Of a stretch of 64,000 bases of DNA, positions 1-10,723 are shown in pieces. Location of the stretch: the NCBI GenBank assembly GCA_037953745.1, contig JBAKBP010006542.1:45289-109288 (forward strand). The letters run 5' to 3'. The number at the start of each line of letters is the position of its first letter. The stretch's first letter is position 1. The stretch comes from Lithodes maja (taxonomy: Eukaryota; Arthropoda; Malacostraca; Decapoda; Lithodidae). The notes below the pieces were generated by a model. It saw only the letters and a list, made by a program, of their open reading frames with translations, did no database searches and was not told the DNA's origin. Both the position numbers and the translations under genes were made by a program.

Positions 1-8
1 TTAATCCT

Positions 9-659
9 GTGTTGGGACAGACCATATCGGATAAAAAATTCCATCAAGTAGCCTACTCAGGGGATTTGGATGGAACTATCGATCAACTGCAACAACTGGC
101 TTTAACTGCTTTCCCGGACGAAACCACCGCCCAGAGAAAGAAGACAATATTTAAAGCACTGGTCAGAATCTTGCCTGATCCCGTAACTGACCACTTTTCC
201 ATAGTGGAACCTACAAACTATGATGCAGATCTTCCAGTAATAAGAAGAATCCTGGCGTTACGGCAAGCCAGGGAACAAACCGAACAAAGCACCACCAGCA
301 AAATAGCGGTGATCAGCAAGATCACCACCCACCCCACTTCCGGTGCAGCTTCCTCTAGTCGCCCTGCAGCTCCTAGGGCATCGGATAAAATTGAGGAATG
401 GGCAAGAATCCGCCCTGCGGACTGGAAACCCTGCACCAGATCTTGTATGCTGTGGTCGCTGAAGAGGTCTTTCAGCGTACTAACCAGGAAGAGGACCAGG
501 ACTCCAAATTGGTGGGCACAGATTCCCTGGGTGAAGCCGCGTCAAATTTCATCCATGATTGAAGATGGAACTGCTGGAGTGGATGAAGGAGACGTCGAAG
601 GAGAACTTACCTCATCATATCAACCAGAAACTTTAAAACCAGAGCCACTGGATTTTTAG
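9..659 (+). pseudogene. Partial gag of Gypsy remnant A
   Basis: An open frame of 216 codons reaching the left window edge. The first about 95 residues look like the capsid part of a Ty3/Gypsy Gag (alpha-helical, with a segment ending in ...LRQAREQTEQ). The rest is low-complexity Ser/Thr/Ala-rich sequence and may be out of the original frame. No CCHC zinc knuckle is visible before the protease frame. The Gag call depends mainly on its position immediately upstream of the protease, so function is inferred from context. Confidence 0.5.
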
Positions 660-682
660 GCGGCCCCCTCAAACAAATTGTC

Positions 683-1801
683 GTGACCATGGCGGGGGCT
701 CATGATGAAACACCGGATAATGGTTTGCCGGTGTACAGAAAAATCACCCTGAATGGGGTGGAAGTTCGACTTCTCCTAGATACGGGGGCTTCCCGTTCTT
801 GTCTATTCCTTCCCTTTTTCCGAAAACATAAGCAGGTTTTCGGGGAAATCCAGTCCTCTCCTATCATCTTAATTAGTGCAAACGACCAGGTTATTCCGAA
901 CCTGGGTCAGTCACTCCCCCTTTATGTTAAGACCCCCCACCCTAATCACGGAGCTCAGCACTCCTTCGTGATCTACAACTCTAGTGAATCCAAGTATGAC
1001 AGGTACCTGGGGCTTGATCTATTAATCTCTCTAAGTGCCTCCATTAATTGTAGGTACAGGACATTGTCTTATGACCCACCGTCCAAACCTGAACAAAAAC
1101 CAAAAACCTCACCTCCTCTAGGTAACTTGAAGCAGCTCAAATCCATAGAATTGCCAGTCACTCCCCCTATCACTGCTGCACCCCAAACTAAGATTAATGA
1201 TACCCCCTACACCCATCATGTCATTTCCCCTGCCATAGTATCCACTTCCATTACAGTCCCCCCTCATCATGAGAAATGGATTCCTTTTGTTCCTACTATA
1301 CAAGGAAATGTCCTTGTGACCCCACACCTCCAAGGCCCTTTCAATGGGGTATGCCTAACCGCTCCTAGCCTCCTACCACACCACCTCAATTGCATTAAAA
1401 TTGCCAACATTTCAGACAAGCCTGTCACCTTGCCAAAAGACCTAGCTATGGGCGAGCTAGAAATGTACTCAGAAGAACTTTCTGTCCCCTCTGATTCTTC
1501 CCCTCCTTATAAAAAACCCTCCCTGACATACCTTTTACTCTTACCAACAATCAACAAACTGACCTCAGAAATCTTCTTATCTCATATCAAGACATTTTCG
1601 CTACTTCTAGTGGAGATATGGGAAAAACTGAAGTGTTGCATCACCCCATTCACACCGTGGGCCAGCCCATCAAGCAACCTATCCGAAGAAAGAACCCCAT
1701 CCAAAGGCAGGAAGAATAAAACAAGTAGAGGATATGCTTGCTACTGGAGTAGTAAAATCATCTACCAGCCCCTGGTCTTCGCCAGTAGTCTTGGTCCGTA
1801 A
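683..1801 (+). pseudogene. Aspartic protease region of Gypsy remnant A
   Basis: The frame has the retropepsin active-site motif LLLDTGAS (Asp at about residue 33) near its start, followed by a beta-rich stretch and then a Pro/Thr-rich linker. The protease would cleave the Gag-Pol polyprotein. The last about 50 residues are out of frame: the N-terminal edge of RT is continued in another frame by the next entry, which overlaps this one by 68 bases. At least one frameshift therefore lies near 1715-1730. Confidence 0.7.
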
Positions 1802-2336
1802 GAAGGACGGATCCACCCGATTCTGCATAGATTATCCGCAACTAAATGACGTCACCATCAAGGACGCCACACCTCTTCCCAGAATCGATGACTCTCTTGA
1901 TTCACTGCTAGGTGCCAAATGGTTCACCACCCTTGATCTGCAAGCTGGCTACTGGCAAGTACCTGTGTTGCCAGAACGCCAACAAAAAACAGCCTTCTCC
2001 ACCAGCCAAGGGAGGTTATATGAATTTACGGTCCTACTATTTGGACTTTGTAATGAACCAGCCACCTTCTCCAGATTAATGGAGTCAGTATTGCAGGGAT
2101 TAACTTGGGGAACTTGTTTGGCCTATCTGGATGATGTCATTGTGTTTGGCACTACTTGGGCCGAACATCTGCAACGCCTAAAACAAGTTTTCCAGAGGAT
2201 CTGGGATGCCAATCTAAAACTCAAACCCTCCAAATGTACTCTCGCCAAAAATAAAGTCAATTTTTTAGGTCACGTTGTATCTGAAGAGGGCATTGCCCCA
2301 TGCCCCAGACCCTTGCAAGCTAGAGGTTGTAAGTAA
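1734..2336 (+). pseudogene. Reverse transcriptase domain of Gypsy remnant A
   Basis: A Ty3/Gypsy RT with classic blocks: PWSSPVVLVRKKDGSTRFC, then PLPRIDDSL, FTTLDLQAGYWQV, LFGLCNEPATF (normally PFGLxNAPATF), and the catalytic box YLDD at 2124-2135. It synthesises element cDNA from genomic RNA. The frame ends in a stop at 2334-2336 followed by a C-rich insertion (about 2339-2360). The connection domain then resumes in the same frame, so the stop and the C-run interrupt one former pol gene. Confidence 0.88.
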
Positions 2337-2369
2337 AATCACCCCCCACCCCCCACCCCCACTAACGTA

Positions 2370-2990
2370 AAAGGTGTACGTGCCTTTTTAGGCCTTGCGT
2401 CGTATTATCGACGATTTGTAAACAAAAATGCCACGATTGCCAAGCCCCTACATGATCTCACTAAAAAAGAAGAGCCCTTCATTTGGACCGATCCCAGACT
2501 TCAGGCTTTCAATAGCTTCAAAGAGAAATTAGTTGCATCTCCAGTGGTCTCTTTCCCAGACTATATCACAAGTTATAAATATCGTTATACAGACTATACT
2601 AAACCATTCCGGTTGTACACGGACGTGTCCCAATTTGGAATTGGCGCTATTCTAGGTCAAACAAGAGACGGAAAAGAGCACATAATTGCATGTGCTAGCA
2701 GAACCCTGAATCCATCAGAAATAAATTACCCTGTAACCAAACGGGAATGCCTCGGAATGATTTGGGGACTACAGCTTTTCAAAGCCTACCTGGCCGGAGT
2801 CAAGGTAACGGTAATCACAGACCACCACGCCCTTCAATGGCTCAGAAAATCTGATACCAAAAATGCTATGACTGTTCGATGGAGATAATCACTGGAAGAA
2901 TTCGATCTGGATATGGTTTATCGTCCAGGGAAATTACACACTAATGCTCTCTCTCGTCTTCCCTTACCATCCACCAACTCTACCTCTAAC
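2370..2990 (+). pseudogene. RT connection and RNase H domain of Gypsy remnant A
   Basis: The sequence continues the RT frame: the FLGLASYYRRFV connection block, LYTDVSQFGIGAIL (first RNase H Asp), a KRECLGMIWGL segment (Glu), VITDHHAL (second Asp), then an in-frame TAA at 2886-2888 and the tail box LHTNALSRL. RNase H would remove the RNA strand during reverse transcription. The tail box has Asn where many elements have Asp (ADALSR). No integrase follows. Confidence 0.8.
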
Positions 2991-3597
2991 CAAGACGATT
3001 CACCCCATACCATTTTTGCAATACATCACCACGGTTATAAATCATTATAACCCGACATAACAATTTTATAAGTGTAAAATAGCAACATTAGTTAAAAATA
3101 ATATTACGAAACAGGAAAAAACAAAAGCCAATCTGGGAATCCTAATCCTATTGATTTTGTGTGTAACCTACAGTAGAGTATAGCCTACGAGTAATGATTT
3201 ATCTAGCTTAGGATCGAGGAAGTGTACATTTATGCTTAATTTACCTATGATAATGGCTTTTTGGAAATGTGCTAGAACATGCACCAAAACAAAAATAAAT
3301 GCACTAGAAAATGCGCTATGCGCAACTTACGAAATTTATGCGCTATTTGTGATGCCAATGCGCTAGAACTAGCGCATTTTCCGCTAGTTTGGCAACACTG
3401 CAGCTCACCCCTCACGCGGGCACGGCACACACACAGGCACCCGCGCATCGCTGCCACATCAGCACAGTGTTGCCTAAGGCCTACCGCACTCACTCACTAG
3501 CACAGATAATTTATTGCATTTTTAAATAAATGTTCCAGTTGTACTGCACATTTTCATCGTTCCTGAAAGACTACAGAGTTTCAGCTAGCAACCAAGC
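2991..3597. other. Non-coding stretch with a GCGCTAG-type palindromic cluster
   Basis: No gene recognised. AT-rich DNA lies at 3050-3260. At 3270-3400 there is a cluster of short, mutually complementary words (ATGCGCTA, GCGCTAG, CTAGCGCAT) that can fold on themselves, so both strands give look-alike 73-codon open frames, neither convincing. It may be a decayed foldback repeat. The segment ends at the poly(A)-tailed retroelement that starts near 3598. Confidence 0.4.
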
Positions 3598-4209
3598 ATG
3601 GAAGGAGACAGGCAGTTTCATGGGGAGCAAGGCGGAGGAGAAACAGCAATACATGCAATGGGGAAGGTGTATCATGAGGAAGATTGTGAAGCGGTACTGC
3701 TAGTGGATGCAACAAATGCCTTTAACACCATTAATAGAGAGGCAGCTATTCACAACATCAAGATCAAATGCCCGAGCATCGCAAAGTACATCGAAAATAC
3801 TTATAAGGAGCCAGCTAACCTGTATATAGTTGGAAGCACAAAGAAGGAAGAAATGAAAATTCTCAAATCAAATGAAGGAACAACGCAAGAAGATCCAGTG
3901 GCAATGGCAATGTACGCACTGGCACTATCAATTCTGCAGCAGAAAATAAAACATGAGGTAACCCGAGTGAAACAAGTGGCGTATGCAGATGACCTCACAG
4001 GTGCAGGAAAAATATGGGATCTCAAAGAATGGTGGCGGAGAGTACAATCGGTAGGCGAAGTCATTGGGTACCATCCGAATGCTAGTAAATCTGTACTAAT
4101 AGTGAAAGAAAACAAGTATGAAGAAGCGGTGCGGACTTTTGATGGGATAGGAGTGAAGATTACAAAGGAGGGTCAACGCCATTTGGGAGCAGTAATAGGC
4201 ACAGAATAA
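3598..4209 (+). pseudogene. Reverse transcriptase core of the 3.6-kb retroelement
   Basis: RT motifs are clear: VLLVDATNAFNTINR (motif A with the first catalytic Asp), EGTTQEDPVAM (motif B; a Gly is usual where Glu now stands), and VAYADDLTGAG with YADD at 3982-3993 (motif C). The segment ends at a TAA (4207-4209), but coding similarity continues in the same frame from 4210, so this is a nonsense mutation and not a natural terminus. The upstream fingers region is missing or diverged, so the true 5' end of the gene is not in this copy. Confidence 0.82.
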
Positions 4210-4224
4210 TGCAAGAGAGACTAT

Positions 4225-4590
4225 GTGCGAAAAAAGGTAGCGGAGTGGGTAAAGGAAGTGAAAACCCTGGCAGACATTGCGAAATCTGAACCACATGCTG
4301 CATATACTGCCTTCACATATGGTGTTAAGCACAGATGGACCTTTCTTATGAGAACAGTACCTGGCATTAGACAGATGCTCCAACCGCTGGAAGAAGCAAT
4401 CAGAGGAACATTCATACCGGCCTTAACAGAGATGGAAGGCGTCACGCAAGAGCTAAGAGATCTATTAGCTCTTCCGCCAAGGTTCGGAGGTATGGGGATC
4501 ATAAACCCAGTGGAGGCGGCAACACATGAGTACCAAAATTCCCTTAAACTTACTACGTCTCTGACAGAAAAAAATACGGGAGCAAAATGA
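4225..4590 (+). pseudogene. Thumb/linker segment of the 3.6-kb retroelement
   Basis: In the same reading frame as the preceding RT segment, separated only by one TAA codon. It is a helical linker with a conserved-looking block LLALPPRFGGMGIINP and the preceding HAAYTAFTYG region. The frame is lost at a run of seven A (about 4566-4572), after which the protein continues in the +1 frame at 4601. The position between RT core and C-terminal region suggests the thumb and an alpha-helical connector. Confidence 0.7.
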
Positions 4591-4600
4591 AAATGATGAG

Positions 4601-5521
4601 GTGGACGAAGAGGAACAACGAAATGCAAGACAGGAAATTACAAAGAGCAGAGAAGAGAGACAGAAACATAGCCTAGAACAAATTAAGACCAGATGTAGGG
4701 AAGAATTGAAAATGAGAGTTGAGATGGCACAAGACACGGGGGCTTCAAATTGGCTCACATCATTACCAATAAAGGAGAAAGGCTTCAGCTTAAATAAACA
4801 AGAATTCAATGATGCCGTAGCCTTGAGGTATGGGTGGCCAGTTTCGAACCTGCCGCTGAAATGTGCATGCGGTGAAATAAACAACCCAGACCACTGTATG
4901 ACCTGTAAGAAAGGAGGATTCATCTGTATCCGGCATGATGAAGTACGAGACATCACTCCACAAATGCTGGACGAGGTGTGCCATGATGTCAGAATCGAAC
5001 CGGTACTTCTGCCTATGGACGGACAGCGCTTGGCCCACAATACTGCAAATACTTCAAATGAAGCAAGAGTGGACGTAAATGCTCAAGGTTTTTGGACGAG
5101 GGGACAACGGGCTTTTTTCGACATCAGAATCTTCAACCCAAGAGCACAAACATATCGTGAGCGAGGACACAAGGCGGCATACTTGAGAAACGAAAGTGAG
5201 AAAAAACGCGCTTATGAAGAAAGAATTTTGAACAGGGATCAAGGAAGCTTTACTCCTCTGGTCTTCTCATCGTCGGGAGGTATGGGACCTTCTGCAAGTG
5301 TCTTCTATGCCAGATTAGCTGAACAAATATCGGAGAAAAAGCACCAGCATAGAAGCCAAGTCATAACTTGGATGAGATGCCGGCTCTCTTTCTCTCTTCT
5401 CAGGTCTGCACTCCTATGTCTCAGGGGTACAAGGTCCTCCCCGCTACAGAGGACAAGAGTGAGAGACTTGGACTTTGAAATGGTCGTGGCGGAGGGACGA
5501 ATTGGGGAACAACTAGGTTGA
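4601..5521 (+). pseudogene. C-terminal Cys/His and nuclease-like region of the 3.6-kb retroelement
   Basis: The sequence opens with a charged coiled-coil-like stretch and then WLTSLPIKEKGFSLNK. A Cys/His cluster follows (CACGEINNPDHCMTCKKGGF, spacing C-x-C-x7-H-C-x2-C), then RHDEVRD. The next block has Asp-Val, then about 18 residues later FFDIRIFNP, and KKRAYEERI and FTPLVFSSSGGMGP after that. The D...DIR arrangement behind a zinc-binding cluster resembles the PD-(D/E)XK-like endonuclease layout of site-specific non-LTR elements. That role is my inference; the usual Lys is replaced by Arg. The frame closes at 5521, 90 bp before the A tail. Confidence 0.65.
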
Positions 5522-5609
5522 TTGTAGGCAGGTACTGGTACAATAAGATAAACTACAATGTAACTAGAATAAGATAGATTGTACACCACTTTGTAACTGT
5601 CACCTTAAT

Positions 5610-5622
5610 TTAAAAAAAAAAA
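5610..5622 (+). other. 3' A tail of the retroelement
   Basis: A run of 12 A about 90 bp after the stop codon of the C-terminal region marks the 3' end of the insertion. This is consistent with target-primed reverse transcription. Confidence 0.6.
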
Positions 5623-5700
5623 AGGAAACATGCTTACATTACTGAAATGTTTGTGGACATGCAGTAATGCAAGTAATGGTCACTCTTCTGTAAATCTAAA

Positions 5701-6905
5701 ATGGCTTACTTAAGAATGGGAAAGGGGTGGGACCTTCTATTTGTTTTTTGTTTTTGTATATTGAAAAAAAAGTTTCATGGGGAGCTCATAGACACCCCAC
5801 AAGACCATACTGGAGATGGAGAAACTGGTGGAGTTAATGGTGGAGATAGTGGTGGTGATAATGATGGAGATACTGTTGGAGGTGCTGGTCAGGGGTACCA
5901 GTCAGTTAATTTCATTCCACCCCCTCATCCTTCTCCCACCCTTAACTTCACTCCACCTCCCCACCCTCCCCCCACTTTACCTGCACTCCACCATAGGGGA
6001 ATGCCCCCTCTTTCACCACACCCTGCAAGCCTACAACCTGCCACAAGTGCAGACCTCCTTCAGCTCATACAGTATATGGAGCAATGCAGACAACGGAACA
6101 ACTTAACCAGAAGACAGGAGGAGGACCACAGAAGACGGGAAGAGGAACACCGACGACAGGAGGAGGAAACCAGACGACGTATGGAGGAGGACCACAGGAG
6201 ACAGATGGACGATGCCAAGCTCTCCGCCCTTGTTCAGGCTCTGGCCCAAATTACCCCACCTGCCGCCCCTCCTACACCCGCCCCACCGGGGACAACACCC
6301 CATTTCACCACATCCTCCACCCCTACAGCTCCACCACCAACACAGAAGGCTATCACCCAGAACCCGCCGCCCCTTCGTGCTGATGCCACCTTCCAAGTTT
6401 TCAGAGAATAGAGGCGTCGATGGGACGATTACTCTATTATCGTGGACTTATCTAAACTACCGAGGGAGAAACAACTGATCCAGATGCGGATGTGAGACAC
6501 AGCAGCTTTTTGAGCACACCTGAAGCATACCCCCTGACACCGACAAGACCGTAGATGAAGTCATAGATGCACTACAGGAGCACATCAAGAATTCTCGTAA
6601 TGAATGAAGCTCTCCGTCGCAGGGACCTGTTCAGCTGCAAGCAAAAACAGGGCGAGTCATTCAGCAACTTCTACGTCCGCCTCTGCCACATCGCCGAAGA
6701 AATTGACGTCTGCCCAGGGAACTCTTCAGCCTGCAAGGAGACCCAACTCAAGACGGTCATCCTGATGGGCATACCCACGACGAAGAATTTGTACAGAAGC
6801 TGCTTTCCCTCGACGCCACTCCCTCATTACAGGATATCGTCAACACTTGCCGTGCATATGAGGCCACTAGAAGCGCTACATCAGCCAGAAGGGGCCCACC
6901 GTCCC
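5701..6905 (+). pseudogene. gag of Gypsy element B
   Basis: The N-terminal part is Pro-rich, followed by a highly charged repetitive helix (EEDHRRREEEHRRQEEE pattern, 6115-6210) and another Pro/Thr-rich stretch. The capsid-like part (about 6560-6850) is in a different frame and shows FSNFYVRLCHIAEEIDVC, then a second shift near 6775. This composition is typical of Gag preceding a zinc knuckle. At least three frame disruptions occur between 6400 and 6800, so no intact Gag could be made. Confidence 0.65.
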
Positions 6906-6916
6906 AGGTAAATGCT

Positions 6917-7384
6917 GTGTCAGCGTACAATCAAAACAAGCAAGTTAAGCAACGTGACAAGTTCTCCGCATCGCAACAGTCCTTGACGTCGGCTGCAGCC
7001 TGCCAGCATTGTGCTCGCCAGCACGACAAGATCAAGTGCCCAGCTAAGGACTACACCTGCACCAACTACAGCCATCGTGGTCATAAGCCTAGGACTCCTG
7101 CTTGCCCTGCTACCAACGTACAGTGTCGTCGCTGCAGCCATATGGGCCACTACGACAAATGCTGCAGATCTTCAAAGAAACCCGCCAGTCAGGACTATTC
7201 CACGCGGGACAACGACGCTTCCTTCCACAACAAGTCTACAGCAAAGAAGACAACAAGTTGCCGATGTGTGGGATCACCTGTTCAGGCCCCCACACTGACA
7301 TCCGTGAGTCTCGCCTACAGTGGCACCACCACAAAACTCCACATGCTCCCAGACACAGGTGCAGACATCACAGTGATTGGCTGA
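6917..7384 (+). pseudogene. Nucleocapsid zinc knuckles and protease start of Gypsy element B
   Basis: Two Cys/His knuckle-like blocks (CQHCARQHDKIKC and CRRCSHMGHYDKC) lie at about residues 32-90. They are followed by the retropepsin motif LPDTGADITVIG, which is cut by a stop at 7382-7384. Nucleocapsid packages element RNA; the protease matures the polyprotein. The next segment continues in another frame, so a frameshift falls within the protease. Confidence 0.78.
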
Positions 7385-8383
7385 AGACACCTCGACATAC
7401 TTAGGATTCCCATCAGCAGCCTACGACCTCCGCCTCCGACAACAACGCTCAACGCGGATGGCTCTGCAATGGCTCCTGCTTTGGGGACGTTTCATGCACA
7501 ACTCACCATCAGCAAACGTTCCTGTTCAGCCACAATCCAAGTCCGCGAGGGTGTCCAGACGCAGCTTCTGTCCAAACGCCACTGTCAAGAATTGGCCATC
7601 ATCTCAGCGGAATTCCCCCAAGCCAATTGTACAGGTAAAACACATCCACAGGTGTAAGGAGCTACCCTTCACAACCACCACGTCACCTGCACAAGCCAAG
7701 GAGTTCTTTCTTCAAGAGTTCAAGGATGTACTGGTCTCCAAGGAGGATCTCAAGACAGCTCCACTCAAGCCTATGAAGGGTCCCGCAATGCAGATCCACC
7801 TCAAGGATGATGCCATGCCTTTTGCCATCCACACCCCGCGGCAGATCCCCTTTGCTTTCAGGGACAAAGTCAAGCAGGAGCTGGACTCGCTAGTGGCACA
7901 AGGTATCATCAAACCAGCCGGCGATGAGCCTTCGGAGTGGTGCCACCCCCTCGTCGTCGTCGCCAAGCCCAACGCCGAAGTTCGCCTCACCGCAGACCTC
8001 ACCAAGCTCAACTGCCAAGTTTCCCGCCCAGCCCACCCCTCACCGACGCCTTTCGAAGCGATCCGCAGTGTGGCCCCGCAGGCGAAATTCTTCACAACGG
8101 CAGACGCCCTGAGTGGATATTGGCAGATGGAACTTGCGGAGGAGGACCAGCATCTCACAACTTTCATTACACCTTATGGCCGGTTCCAACACTGTAGAGG
8201 TCCAATGGGTTTCGCTGCAACAGGTGACGCCTTCTGCCTCCGCGGTGATAGGGCCCTCCAAGGGGTGCAAGACGTGCTGCTCTATGACGAGGACTTAATC
8301 ACATACCTTCAGCGTATCCACGAAGTGCTCATACGGTGCCGCGACAGTGGGATCACACTCAACAAGGATAAGTTTGTGGTCAC
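7385..8383 (+). pseudogene. RT (5' part) of Gypsy element B, interrupted
   Basis: RT blocks include AQGIIKPAGDEPSEWCHPLV, EVRLTADLTKLN, FFTTADALSGYWQMEL and FQHCRGPMGF. The catalytic region reads GVQDVLLYDEDL where related elements have two Asp (VDDVLLYDEDL), so the first Asp of the YxDD-like box is missing, probably through a small deletion. The gene stops in the middle of codon 8382-8384, where the inner LTR element begins. The remainder is at 16504 onward, in register. Confidence 0.85.
8380..8383. repeat. Target-site duplication, left (TCAC)
   Basis: TCAC directly precedes the first base of the left LTR, and the same four bases follow the right LTR at 16500-16503. Removing one copy plus the element brings the two halves of the host RT into one frame, so this is the integration target site. 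Confidence 0.9.
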
Positions 8384-10241
8384 TGTTACGACCGGGCACT
8401 CGGGTACACTAGGGCTCTCACACAGGACTCGAGTATGGCTCGCTGCCACAACGGAAACACACGATCCCAACCCCAGAGTACTGCCAGCCGAACAAAAAAC
8501 ACCAATACCCTCCAGAGTTCTATCTGCTATAACGGGGTATACAAGAACTCGGTACTAGCGTTTCCCAACAGACTAATAAAAAGACGGGAGTTATCTAGTC
8601 TGGTCAACAATCAAACAAAGAAGTAAATACAACAACACCAAAGAATAGTGTTGGCCGAAGCCGAAGTAATCCACCCTTGACTAAGAACTTAAGAAGTCCT
8701 CCACCCTCTACTTCGGATCGGCACTATTACGTTACGTTAAACAATAGTCCTCGAGCATCGAGCAAGGAATCTTCTGATAAAGTTAGATGCTTCTCGGATA
8801 CTCGTAAGAAGTAAGTATCGGATTTTGAACAGCAATTCAATAAGCAACACACTGGCAATTAACTAATATTAAAGGCTTTACATTGACATAAGAAGAATTA
8901 GAAGAATAGACAGTAGTAAATGGCAAACATATAAAAGAAGTACTCCGACAATGCACTGGCAATAGCCTACTAGGATTGTGCTCGGGGGGCCACTAATCTC
9001 TAAAGTAGCTATGCGTGCCACACATGAAATCAATAGTGCATAAACAATATCATACATAAGGAAAGCTTCAATACTATGCTGTATCTGCTGACCGAGCAAA
9101 GTCTAGCTGGGATGTAGTAGGCTAGGAAACAATGGCTGAGCAAGCGGCTCGTAGCCTAGCGAGGTCCTTAAGGCTGTGCGGCCAAATTACGTTAATTGAC
9201 GGGATGCTCTCTTGAGAGATCCAGATCACTAGTATCTGGTTCTCTCCTGGCGATCCTCTCAAAGTCAAGCAAACGAGTTAGCACAGTGTTGGGTGGCAGA
9301 GGCAAAAGCCCTCACTCGCAACACAGCGCTAAACTCACAAGGTACACAGTCAGAAAGACCACCTAGGCTTCCCAAGTCTCCGTTGCGATTGTACAGGTTC
9401 AACAAAACCTAATACACATAGGGAATCACAACTCTAGTAGCCTCATCCCAGTCTAGCATCACCTAGATCAGCAGAAAACAGGAACATGAATAATCATACA
9501 CAGGGAAATGCATATACGAGTGCAACAAACATTAATCAATCCTATTCTAGTTATCCCTTCCAAAATAGGCTATTCTAATAGGCATATATCTCGTGAGAAC
9601 TCAAGCGATAATACTTTGGCTGACTAGATCTGCACCAAAGGGGTCATTGAGGTTAAAAAGGGTTCGGGAAAAGAAGAAGGTAGGCGGTACAGAGAGTAGG
9701 GAAAGTTCACATCAGTCGGAAGAATATATATAGTTGCAAGGGATATGAGAAGTCGCTCTGCCTAATGAGTTCTGAGGAAAATGCGGCTAGACTTCCCTTT
9801 TTATACTCGGCCCTCTAGTGAGCATATCGCCAACTACTAAGGACCGCCCACTAGCAATCATTACGTAATATTCTCTCTCAATCTGGGATCGACAAAGGAT
9901 TTCCCACGCACTGAGAGGGAGGAGGGAGGAGGAAGGAGGGGAGTTAGGCTTACCTGCCGCATGGCGCACTCACTGGCCCCCGTTAAGTAATCTCTCTCTC
10001 CTCTCATCATTACAAATAAGTCCCACACACAACACTTATAACTAATGATATAAAATAGAACTCGTTGACTCAGATGAAAACAAAATACATATTTATAATA
10101 CTTATAGTACAACGGCTCACATAAACTAAGTTAGAAAACTCTACACAGACTACAGCCAAAGTTCCTGCCCTGACGATCCTAGCGAGAGTGGGGCATGACT
10201 GGGCGTTCTGTACAGCATGCTCATACTCGACATGCGTCACA
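8384..10241 (-). repeat. 3' LTR of the nested element
   Basis: Begins TGTTACGACC and ends GCATGCGTCACA on the plus strand, matching 14641-16499 almost base for base. In element orientation it is the downstream LTR: the polypurine tract abuts it at 10242. It contains the same promoter-like TATA box as its partner (TATAAAAA on the minus strand, 9798-9805). Confidence 0.92.
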
Positions 10242-10256
10242 CCTCCCCCAAGATTT
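10242..10256 (-). promoter_or_regulatory. Polypurine tract of the nested element
   Basis: On the minus strand the sequence just inside the 3' LTR reads CTTGGGGGAGG. It is a purine run directly abutting the TG terminus, the expected primer for plus-strand DNA synthesis. Confidence 0.8.
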
Positions 10257-10723
10257 TACTTGCTCAACCCTGAGCTAAAATCTGACACACAGAACCCCAT
10301 CAAGCCCCTCACACCCAGCGACCGCATGGCACTAAAACAAAGCTGAGTTTATCACTAAAACACATCTTATAAAAAAAAATCACATTTTATAACTCCTCCC
10401 AACAATAGCAAAAAAGACACAATATCATGCTCCCAGAGCGAGCTTACAGCAGCTCAGCCGTTTGATAGTTCGTGGACTGCTCAAACTCTATAGGCTATGA
10501 CAAACTTATACAATTATCTATATAAAAAAGAAAGAGTTTTTTTATGATTTTTATATTTTAATATGTTTTTTCCGGCTGCACTATAAGGGCAGCCTATTTT
10601 CTTCTATACCAAACGCTCAACTCCTGCTTTACGACCCAATACGCTGGGCTACAATCGCGAGCCAACAAGCACCAAGCGCAAAATACTATTCAAACTAAAG
10701 CAGGAGGCTACCCGTGTGTCAAT
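10257..10723. other. 3' untranslated internal region of the nested element
   Basis: Lies between the end of the long ORF and the polypurine tract. No coding potential recognised. A T-rich patch occurs at about 10520-10575. Confidence 0.5.

Larger units (their letters stand above)
1..3050 (+). mobile_element. Ty3/Gypsy remnant A (gag-PR-RT-RNase H, no integrase)
   Basis: Coding remnants lie in the usual order gag, aspartic protease, RT and RNase H on the plus strand, with recognisable catalytic motifs. The left end is cut by the window edge, so no 5' LTR can be seen. After the RNase H C-terminus (about 2960) the similarity stops: there is no HHCC/DDE integrase, no polypurine tract and no LTR. 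Several stops and frameshifts make it a dead, 3'-truncated copy. Family assignment rests on RT and RNase H motifs; the clade within Ty3/Gypsy is not resolved. Confidence 0.85.
3598..5622 (+). mobile_element. Poly(A)-tailed retroelement with RT and C-terminal Cys/His plus nuclease-like region
   Basis: Three consecutive plus-strand open segments form one former gene of about 640 codons, followed by a 90-bp 3' UTR and a 12-nt A tail, so this is a non-LTR-type insertion truncated at its 5' end. RT comes first, then a long helical linker, a Cys/His cluster and a conserved C-terminal region. I recall the same RT plus C-terminal architecture from multicopy, usually unnamed proteins of cnidarians and other invertebrates, but cannot assign a clade. 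One in-frame stop and one A-run frameshift disable it. Confidence 0.75.
5701..8383 (+). mobile_element. Ty3/Gypsy element B, upstream part (gag to RT)
   Basis: Gag, zinc knuckles, protease and the first two thirds of RT, cut at 8383 by the inner LTR element and resumed at 16500. Sequence 16500-16503 repeats TCAC from 8380-8383, and the RT frame continues exactly across the insertion. No 5' LTR is visible between the A tail at 5622 and the gag frame, so the element is 5'-truncated or its LTR is too diverged to see. Several frameshifts lie in gag. Confidence 0.85.

Noticed and set aside
3272..3500. Overlapping 73-codon ORFs on both strands
   Set aside because: Produced by a self-complementary cluster of GCGCTAG words; no protein feature.
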